Assembly (NCBI RefSeq): GCF_900112865.1
Contig: NZ_FONH01000001.1
Span: forward strand, 606,118 to 670,117
Direction of reading: 5' to 3'
DNA length: 64,000 nucleotides
DNA from: Dyella marensis
GTDB taxonomy: Bacteria; Pseudomonadota; Gammaproteobacteria; Xanthomonadales; Rhodanobacteraceae
The notes under the pieces are model-generated. The model saw only the letters and a list, made by a program, of their open reading frames with translations. It was not told where the DNA came from and made no database searches. Position numbers and translations under genes: made by a program. Of this stretch, positions 55,923 through 64,000 are shown piece after piece (the first letter of the stretch is position 1; the number at the start of each line of letters is the position of its first letter).

Positions 55923-56984
55923 ATGACATTTCAAATTAAATTTCGCCTTCCATTGTTCGAATCCGCCTGCCTCACCGATCGCGACCGGGGGTTACCTGAA
56001 AGGCATCCATCCGCTTGCCGACGGCACGGCCGTCGTCCATCTTTCGACATACCAAGAGGACGAGTTCGAAACGTCCCTCATCCATGTCGGAAACGGTATC
56101 CGGCGGCGGCTGCCGGTTCCCACCGCGGTCCGCGACTGCATTTCGCGGTGCCGTGAGGACGAGGTGACCGAGTCCGCCAGCTACGGCGCGCCCGTGTCGT
56201 TCCAAGTGGACGAAAGGGTGGGGCTGCTGGTCACCGACCGGTGGGCGTGGCTCTTCGATCCCCGTGGCGAAGCGGAGCCTGTCGCGATAGAAATCGACCC
56301 CCTCCCCCGGCTGCGTGCATCCTCGGCAAACGCAGCTATATCCCGGTGCGTGCCGGCGCCAGCCGCGATGGCCGGGTGCCGATCATCCTGCGCCACCCGG
56401 ACGCCCGTCCTGACTACCCCGGTTATCTCGCGATGCTCGAATTCGACCTAGATGCGAGTACCGCTCGCTGAAACGCTCGCGCGCTTGCGGATGGCCCGTT
56501 CATGGTGCTCTATCGTGTCGATCCCGAAGGCCTGAACGGCGTTTCCGAGTATGCGGGCACCTCGCTGGGCGATGCAGTCCAGTTGGGTGACCGCCTTCAC
56601 GTGTTCACCATGGGCAGCAATACGCACTACGGCCGCATGGGCATGCAGCACCCTTCGGCGCTCGAAGCGGACGCCGATGGCTCGAACCCGCGTTGCCTGC
56701 GCGAAATCGACGAGAGCAGCCATGGCCTGTTCTCGTCCGATGGACGGCACATGCTGCTGCTTCCGTTCTTCAAGAGCGGCCCGCGCAAGGGCAAGCCATC
56801 GCTGGTCGATTTCGACTCGGGCGCCGAGACGCCGCTGTCTCTGCGCGGCCTGGCCGCTTATCACCCCCTCGCCTGCTGCGATGGATGGGTCTGGTTCGCG
56901 GGCAAGGGCGACTGGGCCGACTGGAATGCGCTGGTACTCAGCGAAGGCAAACCCGGCGAGTTGGTTGCCTGCCGAGACGACTGA
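55923..56984 (+). pseudogene. Multiply frameshifted gene of unknown function
   Basis: One protein can be followed through at least four frames. It starts MTFQIKFRLPLFESACLTDR (55923), goes on in another frame as GYLKGIHPLADGTAVVHLST to DERVGLLVTDRWAWLFDPRGE (to about 56300), then in a third as GKRSYIPVRAGASRDGRVPI to ARPDYPGYLAMLEFDLDAST (to about 56470), and finally as LADGPFMVLYRVDPEGLNGV to the stop at 56984. Each part looks like normal protein and they join in order, so the gene was about 350 codons and is inactivated by indels. The last part alone (56502-56984, 160 residues) is open and could still be made. I do not recognise the family. Confidence 0.65.
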
Positions 56985-57177
56985 TGCCGCTCCGACCGGA
57001 CATCTTCAGCGCGAGCCGGATGGGAGCACTTCGAGTGCGCCTGGTCCTCTGCATCCATGCCACAATGGCATGCTCGAAAAGATAAAGAAGTGCACCGAGA
57101 GCTGCTCCACCGGTGCATGTATCGAAGAATGGCGGCAAGGGAACCGGCTTGTATTTGCGATCATGCGGAGGAACGAA

Positions 57178-57546
57178 ATGCAACGCGAATTCAAGCCATT
57201 GATTAAAGCCATCCTTATTGTCGCTGGAAGCTTCCTGATCGGCTGGATCTCCTACTGGGCCGGCTTCAGCAAGAGCCTCGAAATCAGCTTACACATAAAC
57301 CAGCGTAACTGGCCTTCTCAAGCGACTGAATACGACCGCTTCGTCACCAAGCTCGACTCTGGGAAGATCGAAGAAGTCACCGCAGAGCTGAAAGCAATGA
57401 GCGCCATGTTGAAGGAGCAAGCAAGCGTACCTGTCGGCGCGCCCAATTCCGTTTCAGACCTACTTGTGCCGACGGGCGGGTTGGCACTCCTTCGTGACTA
57501 CAACGCAGATCGAGCAAAGTCGGCGCAGCCACAACACGCGAATTGA
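57178..57546 (+). CDS. Membrane-anchored hypothetical protein
   Basis: A 122-residue protein starting at ATG 57178, six bases after GGAGG; the frame is open upstream as shadow of the pseudogene. One N-terminal helix (AILIVAGSFLIGWISYWAGF) then a soluble part that is helical (LDSGKIEEVTAELKAMSAMLKEQ). Not recognised. A clear terminator follows at 57583. Confidence 0.6.
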   Translation: MQREFKPLIKAILIVAGSFLIGWISYWAGFSKSLEISLHINQRNWPSQATEYDRFVTKLDSGKIEEVTAELKAMSAMLKEQASVPVGAPNSVSDLLVPTGGLALLRDYNADRAKSAQPQHAN

Positions 57547-57582
57547 AGCCTACTGGCCTGAGTAGCGACCGGAGCACGAAAG

Positions 57583-57610
57583 AAAGGCGGACCGTTGGCC
57601 GCCTTTTCTC
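57583..57610 (+). terminator. Rho-independent terminator
   Basis: AAAGGCGG, eight-base loop, CCGCCTTT, then TCTCTTTC; 37 bases after the stop of the small membrane protein gene. Confidence 0.7.
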
Positions 57611-57661
57611 TTTCACGCATCTTTGAAGCAGAAGAACCTAGCACCACTCTGTCGCGAAAAC

Positions 57662-58123
57662 TCAATCAAGAAAGAATCCAGCTTTTCTCAATATCTCGCC
57701 GACGCTCTGCTGGCTAAGATAGCAGCGACCGTCGACCTGAATGACCTTTCCCGAGTAGCTGTAGACCAACGACGCCTTGTCGCCGATCTCGACCAGCACA
57801 TTTTTCTGCCCCACGAGGCATTTGCCAGGTGTTGCACCGGACAGATGATCCAGCAAAGGCTTGAGGAACATCCGGCAGTTCCCCCCGCAGCTTCTGAAAA
57901 CCCGCAGCGTCGAGGCTTTCTTGAAAGCCTCCCCTTGAAGCGAGTATCTGCCTGTACTCGCGACCACATAAAAAGATACAGACTGGACATTGCCAGCGAT
58001 GGCACCGAGTTGCACCGCTTCATCCTTGGCTGCTCGATACTCGGCATGAGCCGCACCTGCCAGCAAGGAAGCGACCAGCCAACCGGCGAACATCAACATT
58101 GGTTTGTGGTTGTAGGGCTGCAC
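57662..58123 (-). CDS. Exported hypothetical protein
   Basis: A 153-residue protein from GTG 58123, with GAGGTG upstream. A signal peptide is clear (MLMFAGWLVASLLAGAAHA). The mature part has four cysteines in two pairs (RSCGGNCRMF, GKCLVGQ, GRCYLSQ) and ends in a short helix. Family not recognised. It is alone between opposite-strand genes. Confidence 0.6.
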   Translation of the reverse strand: MQPYNHKPMLMFAGWLVASLLAGAAHAEYRAAKDEAVQLGAIAGNVQSVSFYVVASTGRYSLQGEAFKKASTLRVFRSCGGNCRMFLKPLLDHLSGATPGKCLVGQKNVLVEIGDKASLVYSYSGKVIQVDGRCYLSQQSVGEILRKAGFFLD

Positions 58124-58211
58124 GTAGTCACCTCACCGCTGGTGTCGTTGTAGTTCTTGCGCGTCGGTTCACCCAATTCTTTCGCCATCTGGACTTGAGG
58201 TCGAAAGCGGA

Positions 58212-58781
58212 TCAGCGACGGACGCGATAGCGGATGTGTGTGGCATCCGGCGTATCGATCACCCGAACAATCTCCAACTCGACGCGCGACGGCAATACAT
58301 CGAACAGTCGGAGGCCACCGCCAAATAGCACCGGGATCTGGTGGATCTGCAACTCGTCCAGCACACCAGCCTCGAGCGCCCGTTGCGCCGTGTACGCCCC
58401 AAGCATCAGTACGTTGCGGTCCCCGGCGGCGGCCTTGGCCTGCGCCATAGCGCTCTCAATCCCGTCGAGCACGTACTTCACCAATGGATAGTTCGCCACC
58501 GAGGGGCCGGGCGGGTGGTGGCTTGGCACGATGATGCGGACACCGTGATTGTCACCGCCCCAGTGATCGATCTGCTCCACAGTACGCCGCCCTGCCAGAA
58601 TCGCGCCCGGTGAGTTCCATTCGTCCCACAACTGTCCGACCGCCCCCGATGGCCGGGAGAAGTCTCCATACCACTCGTGCAGCCGGTCGAAGCCGTCGCC
58701 GCCGGGGTTGCCTGGTTCGTCGTTGGGGCCCGCGATGTATCCGTCGAGTGACATGGACATGAATAGCACCGACATCGACAT
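58212..58781 (-). CDS. RibD C-terminal / dihydrofolate-reductase-like family protein
   Basis: A 189-residue protein: LFMSMSLDGYIAGPNDEP is the usual start, GAILAGRRTVEQIDHWGG the central glycine-arginine motif, VLMLGAYTAQRALEAGVLDEL the NADPH-contact helix, and QIPVLFGGGLRLFDVLPSRV the end motif of this family. Many members are uncharacterised reductases; not a true folate enzyme. It follows the next minus-strand gene by 9 bases, so the two are probably cotranscribed. Confidence 0.85.
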   Translation of the reverse strand: MSMSVLFMSMSLDGYIAGPNDEPGNPGGDGFDRLHEWYGDFSRPSGAVGQLWDEWNSPGAILAGRRTVEQIDHWGGDNHGVRIIVPSHHPPGPSVANYPLVKYVLDGIESAMAQAKAAAGDRNVLMLGAYTAQRALEAGVLDELQIHQIPVLFGGGLRLFDVLPSRVELEIVRVIDTPDATHIRYRVRR

Positions 58782-58790
58782 TTGAGTCTC

Positions 58791-59216
58791 CTACGGTCTC
58801 AATGACGTTCGACAGAGCTCCGCATTGCCATCTAGGTCTTTGGTGGTCATGACCTTTCCACTCTGAGGGTCAAACGCAACACCGCCGAAGTTCTTCACCA
58901 GCACCTCGGCGGATCGCATGGCTGCGATGCATTCATGCGCATCACCTCCGAACGAAAGCTGATAGGCAACGCCGCCGCTGAGGCCAGCCGTCGCCACCAT
59001 CGGGTAGTCCGAGGCAAGCTCCTTCGCGTCATTCCTGAAGAAGAAAAAGCCCGTGGTCTTACCATCCACAACAAGGGGCAGAAAGCCGCTGTGTTTCGCG
59101 AGGTTTACCGGGGCGACGAAGTGCATTTCGGGGCGACTCGCCCGCATGGCCTTTTGCCAGGCGTCGAAGTCTGGCGCTCGATTGAGCGCCAGGAATACAA
59201 AGATGTCGACTGACAT
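58791..59216 (-). CDS. Hypothetical protein, cotranscribed with the DHFR-like gene
   Basis: A 141-residue protein starting at ATG 59216 after GGGGGGA. It reads SVDIFVFLALNRAPDFDAWQ, then a central FFFFRNDAKELASDYP and FGGDAHECIAAMRSAEVLV; alpha/beta in look. No signal peptide. Family not recognised; it may be an immunity-type or stress protein. Placed directly before the reductase-like gene. Confidence 0.65.
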   Translation of the reverse strand: MSVDIFVFLALNRAPDFDAWQKAMRASRPEMHFVAPVNLAKHSGFLPLVVDGKTTGFFFFRNDAKELASDYPMVATAGLSGGVAYQLSFGGDAHECIAAMRSAEVLVKNFGGVAFDPQSGKVMTTKDLDGNAELCRTSLRP

Positions 59217-59429
59217 TTCCCCCCCAAAGAGTCTGACCACGTCGAACTATCTCAGATGTCCGCTTCGAGTCGAAAGCGAACCTTTCTAGAATATAGCGGC
59301 CAGCATCCACTGTCGCCTTGGTCAGTAAGGCGGAAGGCGATGACCTGACGCGAGCGCCGGCATGCCCCTGAGCTGCGCAGTCACCCCTGCCGCACCCGCG
59401 CAGCTTTTCTGTGACGATTTCGACGCATC

Positions 59430-60008
59430 AATCCACAGATGGGCCCACCATCTATTGTTCTCGAGACTTCTCACAACATCTCGCTCCGGCACGGAATTTG
59501 CGCTTGGCTGAACGAGGGGGGCACGCTATTCCGCCGGAAGTATTACCTCAACGGCTCGCATGCGGGAATACATCCTCTACGTCATCGATGCGCTGGCCGA
59601 CGAGAGCAGGTGAACGGTATCCGAGAGGCGCTCAAGAACAGCAAAGGGCCGGGCAATTTCCGTAACCTCTTCATCTATGCGCCGAACGGCAAGAAGGATG
59701 GCCTATAGCTGATGCTGATCAGCGAAGTGGCAGCCAAGGACGAGTTCTTCAGTATCAAGAATGTCACACGTGACGATGTGCTGGCTGCGCACCGCGTCCC
59801 GCCGCAGTTGCTTGGCCTGGCGCCCATCGGCACCACCGGATTCGGGTCGGTGGTGCCGGCGGCGCAGGTGTTTGCCATCAATGAACTATTGCCGCTGATG
59901 GCACGCTTTCGCCAGGTCAATGACTGGCTTGGCGAAGAGCTGGTGTCTTTCAATGACTATGCAGCACTGGGCTCGCAAACAACGGCCGAAAATAGTCGAT
60001 TGACTTGA
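59430..60008 (+). pseudogene. Decayed phage portal protein (PBSX/P2-type), C-terminal part
   Basis: Two pieces join into one portal protein: LFRRKYYLNGSHAG, then EALKNSKGPGNFRNLFIYAPNGKKDG (to 59706), a TAG, and ISEVAAKDEFFSIKNVTRDDVLAAHRVPPQLLGLAP continuing GTTGFGSV...AAQVF to 60008. These are the end blocks of the P2 gpQ/PBSX portal family as I know it. Indels and the stop break the frame, and the first two thirds are missing. No other structural phage genes are nearby. The open piece 59712-60008 is unlikely to be functional. Confidence 0.7.
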
Positions 60009-60030
60009 TGACGCAACCTTCGCATGCTAC

Positions 60031-60432
60031 TCACTGCCAATAGCTACTCTTTCTTTTCAGATCGACCTTTTGCCCATTGCCGCTAAAGGTCCCAACTAAG
60101 TGGCCACCGGAAATATTTCCCTTAAAAGTCCCGCGAGTATCCATTTCCATGGGTACAGTGAAGGTTACCGCCGATCCAGCAACCTTAACTGGTACGACGA
60201 CCGGGGCAGATGGTTCTCCTTCGCTTAACTGAAGTATGGCGAAGTAGCCAGATTTGGAAAAAACTATAAATACTTCCTGGCCTACGACATCGCCTCCCTC
60301 CCGGTTGTATTGCATGTCGGAATAGATGCCTGTCACTTTTTGACTGGAGGGCTCCTGCGCAACGCCCTTAGATGTGATGCCTAAAGCACAGATTGCGGCG
60401 AATAGAAGGAGCGCCATTGAATGCGGTTTCAC
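60031..60432 (-). CDS. Small exported protein behind the M15-tip RHS gene, candidate immunity protein
   Basis: A 133-residue protein from GTG 60432, with GAGG about 9 bases upstream and only 10 bases after the RHS stop. A signal peptide is seen (MALLLFAAICALGITSKGVAQ), then a beta-rich domain (GQEVFIVFSKSGYFAILQL, AVTFTVPMEMDTRGTFKGNI, GHLVGTFSGNGQKVDL). The tight link to the toxin-like gene and periplasmic fate suit an immunity protein against a peptidoglycan-acting toxin; this is inferred from position. Confidence 0.6.
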   Translation of the reverse strand: MKPHSMALLLFAAICALGITSKGVAQEPSSQKVTGIYSDMQYNREGGDVVGQEVFIVFSKSGYFAILQLSEGEPSAPVVVPVKVAGSAVTFTVPMEMDTRGTFKGNISGGHLVGTFSGNGQKVDLKRKSSYWQ

Positions 60433-60442
60433 AGTTTTGTCC

Positions 60443-63400
60443 TCAGTGCTGTTGGCCTGTTAGTCTCAGATAATCACGCGTCGCGTTATCAATCGCCGTT
60501 GCCCTATCAATGCTTGGCTCGATGAAAAAATGGGGTGGATCTGGAGTGCGGAACGCCCCTCCCCAGCTAAGTCCCGCAGACTGAGCAGCCTCTCTAATGA
60601 TCTGTTGTTGCGCCGCTGGCAGCGTCGAGTAGTTGACATCCACAGCGAAGCCGCAGGAATGCAGACTTTGATCCGCAGGAGTTATGGCGTTTGGGTCATT
60701 GTGAAGCTGAGCCTGATGAGCTGGGGTTCTGTACGCACTATTGAAGTGAAGCTCAACTCCATGTGCCGAGGCATTCGCGATAAACCGCTCGACGTTCGGC
60801 GAAAATGAATCATCAAGATAAGTGGCGCCGAGCCCCGGAAGATCCACGGGTGTGAGCGCAAGCCCAAAAAAATCGAACTGGGTCAGCGGATCTCCTGCTG
60901 CATAAGCATAGGTGTTCCAGCCCGCCGCCAAACCTATCGGATCACTCTGTACATAGCGACCAGTCGCAGGCTCGTAGTCGCGATTAGTGTTGTACGCGAG
61001 GCCCCTTTCGAAATCAACGTATTGGCCTGGGAGGCGCAAGTTGAACGCATATCCCGTCGCAGAAACGGGTTGCATTTCGCCAAACGCGTTCCCCTGATAG
61101 GGCCACTGCCATTGAACTGCCCCGGTATCGTCCTTAATGACTCGCGGCGTGCCCAACTCATCCGCGGTCACATAGCTCAACTTGGCCGCTACACCAACAC
61201 CATCGACGACTGCCACCGGTAGCCCACCCATCCAGATGTAGTCGCGGTTCGTCGTGCCATACTCGCTCAGCAGCTGGCTGCCTTCGTCATAGGCAAAGCG
61301 CTGGTTCGCCGCCTGCGGCGCCATGACTGCCTTCGCGACCCGCTGTCCCATCGCGTTGTAGCTGTAGTTAGCCACAGTCTGACCATTCCGCTGCACCACC
61401 GTCATCCGGTTGCGCCCGTTATAGCCATAGCCAAACGCATCGCCGCCGGTGGAATTTCCGGTGATATTGCCGTTGGCGTCGTAGGTGCGGGCACTGCTGC
61501 CGATGCTGGTAAGCCAATGCGTGCCGCTCTGGTACCCGTAGGTGCCGGTGGCGAGGCCGCTGGCGCTCTTGCTCAGGCGGTCTCCGGTCTTGTTATAGGT
61601 GTAGGCCTCGATCGCTACGCCGGCGGCATCGTTGATTGCGTTCAACCGATACAACGCGTCGTAGCGATACGTCTCCGTAGCCGGATTGGCCCCCGCCGCA
61701 CTGCCCAGCGCCGTGATATTGCCCATCACATCCCGGGCAAAGTGCAGGTTGAGCGATGAGCTGGAGATATCAGTCAAAGCATAGTTCGCGTCGTATGTGC
61801 GCGTGATTAGCTGGCTGAAACCAATCTTCCCTAGCATATAGCTGGCAATTGGACCCAGCGGCATATAGTTGACCGAGTCGACGATCGTCCAGGTTGTGCC
61901 TGATGTCGTCACCGCCAGCGACTGCACCCGCCCGACAATATCCCGCTTATAAGCCACCATCGTTCCGCTGGGATACGTCAGCGCCGCCAGGCGATCCGCA
62001 AGGGTATAGGTATAAGCCACCACATCCGTCTGCGTACCCTGCGTCTGACTCTTGCGCACCACATTGCCGCGCTTGTCGTAGCAGTAGATCGTGGTGACGT
62101 TCGCTTCTACGACCCGAGTCAGACGACCAATGGGATACGAACCAGTGCAACCCGTCACGCTGTTGGGCTCGTCGTAGAACCAGGCGATGTTGTCGCTGGT
62201 CGACGGATACGAGGCCGAAGTGCGCCTATTCAGCGCATCGAAGGTCTGATTGACCTGGATGCCCCGCGCATCGGTCACCGAAGTGGCGTTGCCCGCTTTG
62301 TCGACATTGGCGCTGGAGTTACCCGTGTCGGGACTATGCAAGCCAACCTGATCACCAAATGCATTGTGGTCATACAAGGTATTTAGCGCATCCGGATCGC
62401 CGGCGCCCGCCATGCGGCCGAGTGCATCGTACTGATAGATCGTCTGCGTATTCCGCGTCGCCTGATCGCTGCCATTGAAGTCGTCGGTCGTGGCTATCAC
62501 ACGGTTCAAGGCGTCATAGTCGCGCTTGAGCTGGACATTCAGGCCATCAGCTGCATGCACCAGGTTGCCGTTGGCATCGTAGCTGTCCGCATAGGTGGCG
62601 CTAAGGACGCTGCGATTCAGCGCATCCTGCACCCCGGTGAGCTGCCCCAGGGCGTTGTACGACCGGGTCAAGCTGCGCGTAACGACGCTATTGCTCCCCT
62701 TCACCTCTTCCTTGGTGCGATTACCAGCGGCGTCCAGCGTGAAAGTCACATTCTCGCCATTGCCGTTACGGATAGACGTCAGGCGATGCGAGGGATCATA
62801 GCCATATGTGATGGTGACGTTGTCCGGATCGGTCACGGAGATGAGATTTCCGGCGCGGCTGTAACCGAACTGGGTGACCGCATCGTTCGAGGAGGCAGAG
62901 CCATCGGCATTGGCCCGCACCGTGCGCTTGAGCAACCATCCGCGCGGGTTATACGACAGATCGGTGATGACCCCATTCGGGTCGATGGTGCGCGTGGGCA
63001 GCCCGTTCTTGTCGTAGGCGGCAAAGGTGATGACCTGCCCAAGCGCATTCGTCACCGACTTGAGGTCGCCGTGCTGCCACTGCGTGCCGTCGGTGAGGTA
63101 GTACTGATAGGTCGTGGTCTGGGCCACGTCAATACGCGGGCTGGTCGCAGTGAGCATCAGCCCGACCAGCGGGCACTGTGTTGTATCGACAGCGGTGCAA
63201 TATGTATACGTCGTACGGCGCACGCCCTCCGGGGCCGTCCCTGTATTCGAGCAGGTATAGCCGGCTGCGGATGGCGCCTGCGGGTCGATCTCGCAATAGG
63301 CCAGCACCTGACCCAGGGCGTTATAGGCCCACCCGGTAGAGGCGACCGCGTGGCCCTGGCTGTCCAGCACGGTCCGGCTCAACGGGCGGCGAATCTGCTT

Positions 63401-64000
63401 GTCCCACACCGTGGTGGTCGTGCGCTGTTCGGTCGTGCCCACCGCCTCGATGGTCTGCAGCAGCAGGCCATACTCGTCGTAGGTGACCTGGGTCGTTACG
63501 CCCTTGAAATCGACATACGTCGCCGGGAAGCCACGGCTGTCGTAGGTGCGACTCTTCCAATGCTGCCCGCAATCCGGAGCGCACGGGGCGTCCATGGAGC
63601 TGACGCGCACCAACCCGGCAACCGACGACATGCCGATCTTGACCGTATTGCCCAACGGATAAGTGACGGAAGCGGAGCCGTCGGCGTTATAGGCAATCTT
63701 GGTGGCGCCCACGCCGCCGACGAAGGTGGACGAGGTCGCCCGGCCCGCGTTGTCGTAGGTGATGCTCTCGTAGCGCGCGCCGTTCTCGTCCTGGATGCCG
63801 GTCATCGCGTTGGGCAGGCTGGTTTGCCCGATGTAGGCAGCCTCGTTGAAGCCATAGAGACGATAACGAGCGTCGGGATACGTCACCTGGGCGATATTGC
63901 TGCTGGCGGAGACGTAGTAGTAGTAGAGCGATTTATTGTCCGGCAGCGTGATGGAGTTCAGGCGCGCGGAGCTGTCGTAGAAGAACGTCAGCTTCCTGCC
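60443..64000 (-). CDS. RHS-repeat protein with M15 peptidase-like tip (N-terminus beyond window)
   Basis: At least 1,185 residues are visible; the frame is open to the window end. YD repeats are frequent (YNPRGWLLKRT, YDPSHRLTSIR, YDALNRVIATTDD, YDALGRMAGAG, YDALYRLNAIN). The RHS core is complete: TADELGTPRVIKDDTGAVQW, GQYVDFERGLAYNTNRDYEP, GRYVQSDPIGLAAGWNTYAY, ending DFFGL. The last about 130 residues have LHFNSAYRTPAHQAQLHND, SLHSCGFAVDVNYSTL and DPPHFFIEP, the SxHxxGxAxD and HF(E) zinc motifs of M15 D-Ala-D-Ala or endolysin-like peptidases. A cell-wall-cutting tip is likely. The conserved motif His/Asp are present; the usual final Glu is replaced in HFFIEP by an offset Glu. Confidence 0.8.
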   Translation of the reverse strand, partial: GRKLTFFYDSSARLNSITLPDNKSLYYYYVSASSNIAQVTYPDARYRLYGFNEAAYIGQTSLPNAMTGIQDENGARYESITYDNAGRATSSTFVGGVGATKIAYNADGSASVTYPLGNTVKIGMSSVAGLVRVSSMDAPCAPDCGQHWKSRTYDSRGFPATYVDFKGVTTQVTYDEYGLLLQTIEAVGTTEQRTTTTVWDKQIRRPLSRTVLDSQGHAVASTGWAYNALGQVLAYCEIDPQAPSAAGYTCSNTGTAPEGVRRTTYTYCTAVDTTQCPLVGLMLTATSPRIDVAQTTTYQYYLTDGTQWQHGDLKSVTNALGQVITFAAYDKNGLPTRTIDPNGVITDLSYNPRGWLLKRTVRANADGSASSNDAVTQFGYSRAGNLISVTDPDNVTITYGYDPSHRLTSIRNGNGENVTFTLDAAGNRTKEEVKGSNSVVTRSLTRSYNALGQLTGVQDALNRSVLSATYADSYDANGNLVHAADGLNVQLKRDYDALNRVIATTDDFNGSDQATRNTQTIYQYDALGRMAGAGDPDALNTLYDHNAFGDQVGLHSPDTGNSSANVDKAGNATSVTDARGIQVNQTFDALNRRTSASYPSTSDNIAWFYDEPNSVTGCTGSYPIGRLTRVVEANVTTIYCYDKRGNVVRKSQTQGTQTDVVAYTYTLADRLAALTYPSGTMVAYKRDIVGRVQSLAVTTSGTTWTIVDSVNYMPLGPIASYMLGKIGFSQLITRTYDANYALTDISSSSLNLHFARDVMGNITALGSAAGANPATETYRYDALYRLNAINDAAGVAIEAYTYNKTGDRLSKSASGLATGTYGYQSGTHWLTSIGSSARTYDANGNITGNSTGGDAFGYGYNGRNRMTVVQRNGQTVANYSYNAMGQRVAKAVMAPQAANQRFAYDEGSQLLSEYGTTNRDYIWMGGLPVAVVDGVGVAAKLSYVTADELGTPRVIKDDTGAVQWQWPYQGNAFGEMQPVSATGYAFNLRLPGQYVDFERGLAYNTNRDYEPATGRYVQSDPIGLAAGWNTYAYAAGDPLTQFDFFGLALTPVDLPGLGATYLDDSFSPNVERFIANASAHGVELHFNSAYRTPAHQAQLHNDPNAITPADQSLHSCGFAVDVNYSTLPAAQQQIIREAAQSAGLSWGGAFRTPDPPHFFIEPSIDRATAIDNATRDYLRLTGQQH

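Overview
The window looks like a chromosome segment from a GC-rich gammaproteobacterium of the Xanthomonadales, most likely the Rhodanobacteraceae side (Dyella, Rhodanobacter or Luteibacter-like). This rests on the his operon being led by a TrpR-like gene, the folC-dedD-cvpA-purF order, a HiPIP gene and several palindromic repeats with a GTAG end. The genus is an inference; no rRNA or marker phylogeny is available here.

Core part, 1 to about 33.8 kb. It starts with the end of parE, then a kynurenine-pathway dioxygenase (nbaC), a NUDIX hydrolase, two tandem APC permeases, an unexplained structured and probably non-coding stretch, a HiPIP, three methionine-salvage genes (mtnB, mtnD, mtnC) and a C13 peptidase. 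The complete histidine operon follows on the minus strand (TrpR-like regulator, hisG, hisD, hisC, hisB, hisH, hisA, hisF, hisIE), almost all genes overlapping by a few bases, with a promoter and a near-perfect 20-bp palindromic operator in front of the regulator. Next are a DUF998-like membrane protein, an unusually long HutH-type lyase, hisS, tRNA-Pro(CGG), a DUF455 protein, the folC-SPOR-cvpA-purF cluster, a GNAT and an NTF2-like gene, an acetyl-CoA hydrolase/transferase, a two-domain PLD/cardiolipin synthase and xseA. Four GTAG palindromes sit between genes here; three of them supply stop codons.

Accessory island, from about 33.8 kb. It opens with a large serine recombinase next to repeat sequence, and base composition becomes visibly less GC-rich. 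The most interesting unit is a tight four-gene operon (36.7-42.2 kb): a metallo-beta-lactamase-fold protein, a single protein fusing E2-like, E1/ThiF-like and JAB deubiquitinase-like domains, a patatin-like phospholipase, and a second MBL-like protein with an altered metal motif. It has the ubiquitin-like conjugation parts and lipase effector of type II CBASS, but no cyclic-nucleotide synthase is in the window. Behind it lie a GNAT-like gene, a gene-free stretch with five TGATCA sites, an overlapping pair of a basic protein and a HEPN-like protein, an HxlR/DoxX/NmrA-type cassette and a Bro-N-like gene.

Toxin region, about 47 to 64 kb. Two RHS systems are on the minus strand. One is split: a 1,940-residue exported RHS protein ends in seven FN3-like repeats, and the overlapping next gene carries the RHS core plus an HEILH metalloprotease-like tip, followed by an overlapping lipoprotein gene. 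The other runs off the window end and has an M15 peptidase-like tip followed by a small exported protein. Between them are small genes, a multiply frameshifted gene and a decayed phage portal gene. An imperfect direct repeat flanks the first RHS block.
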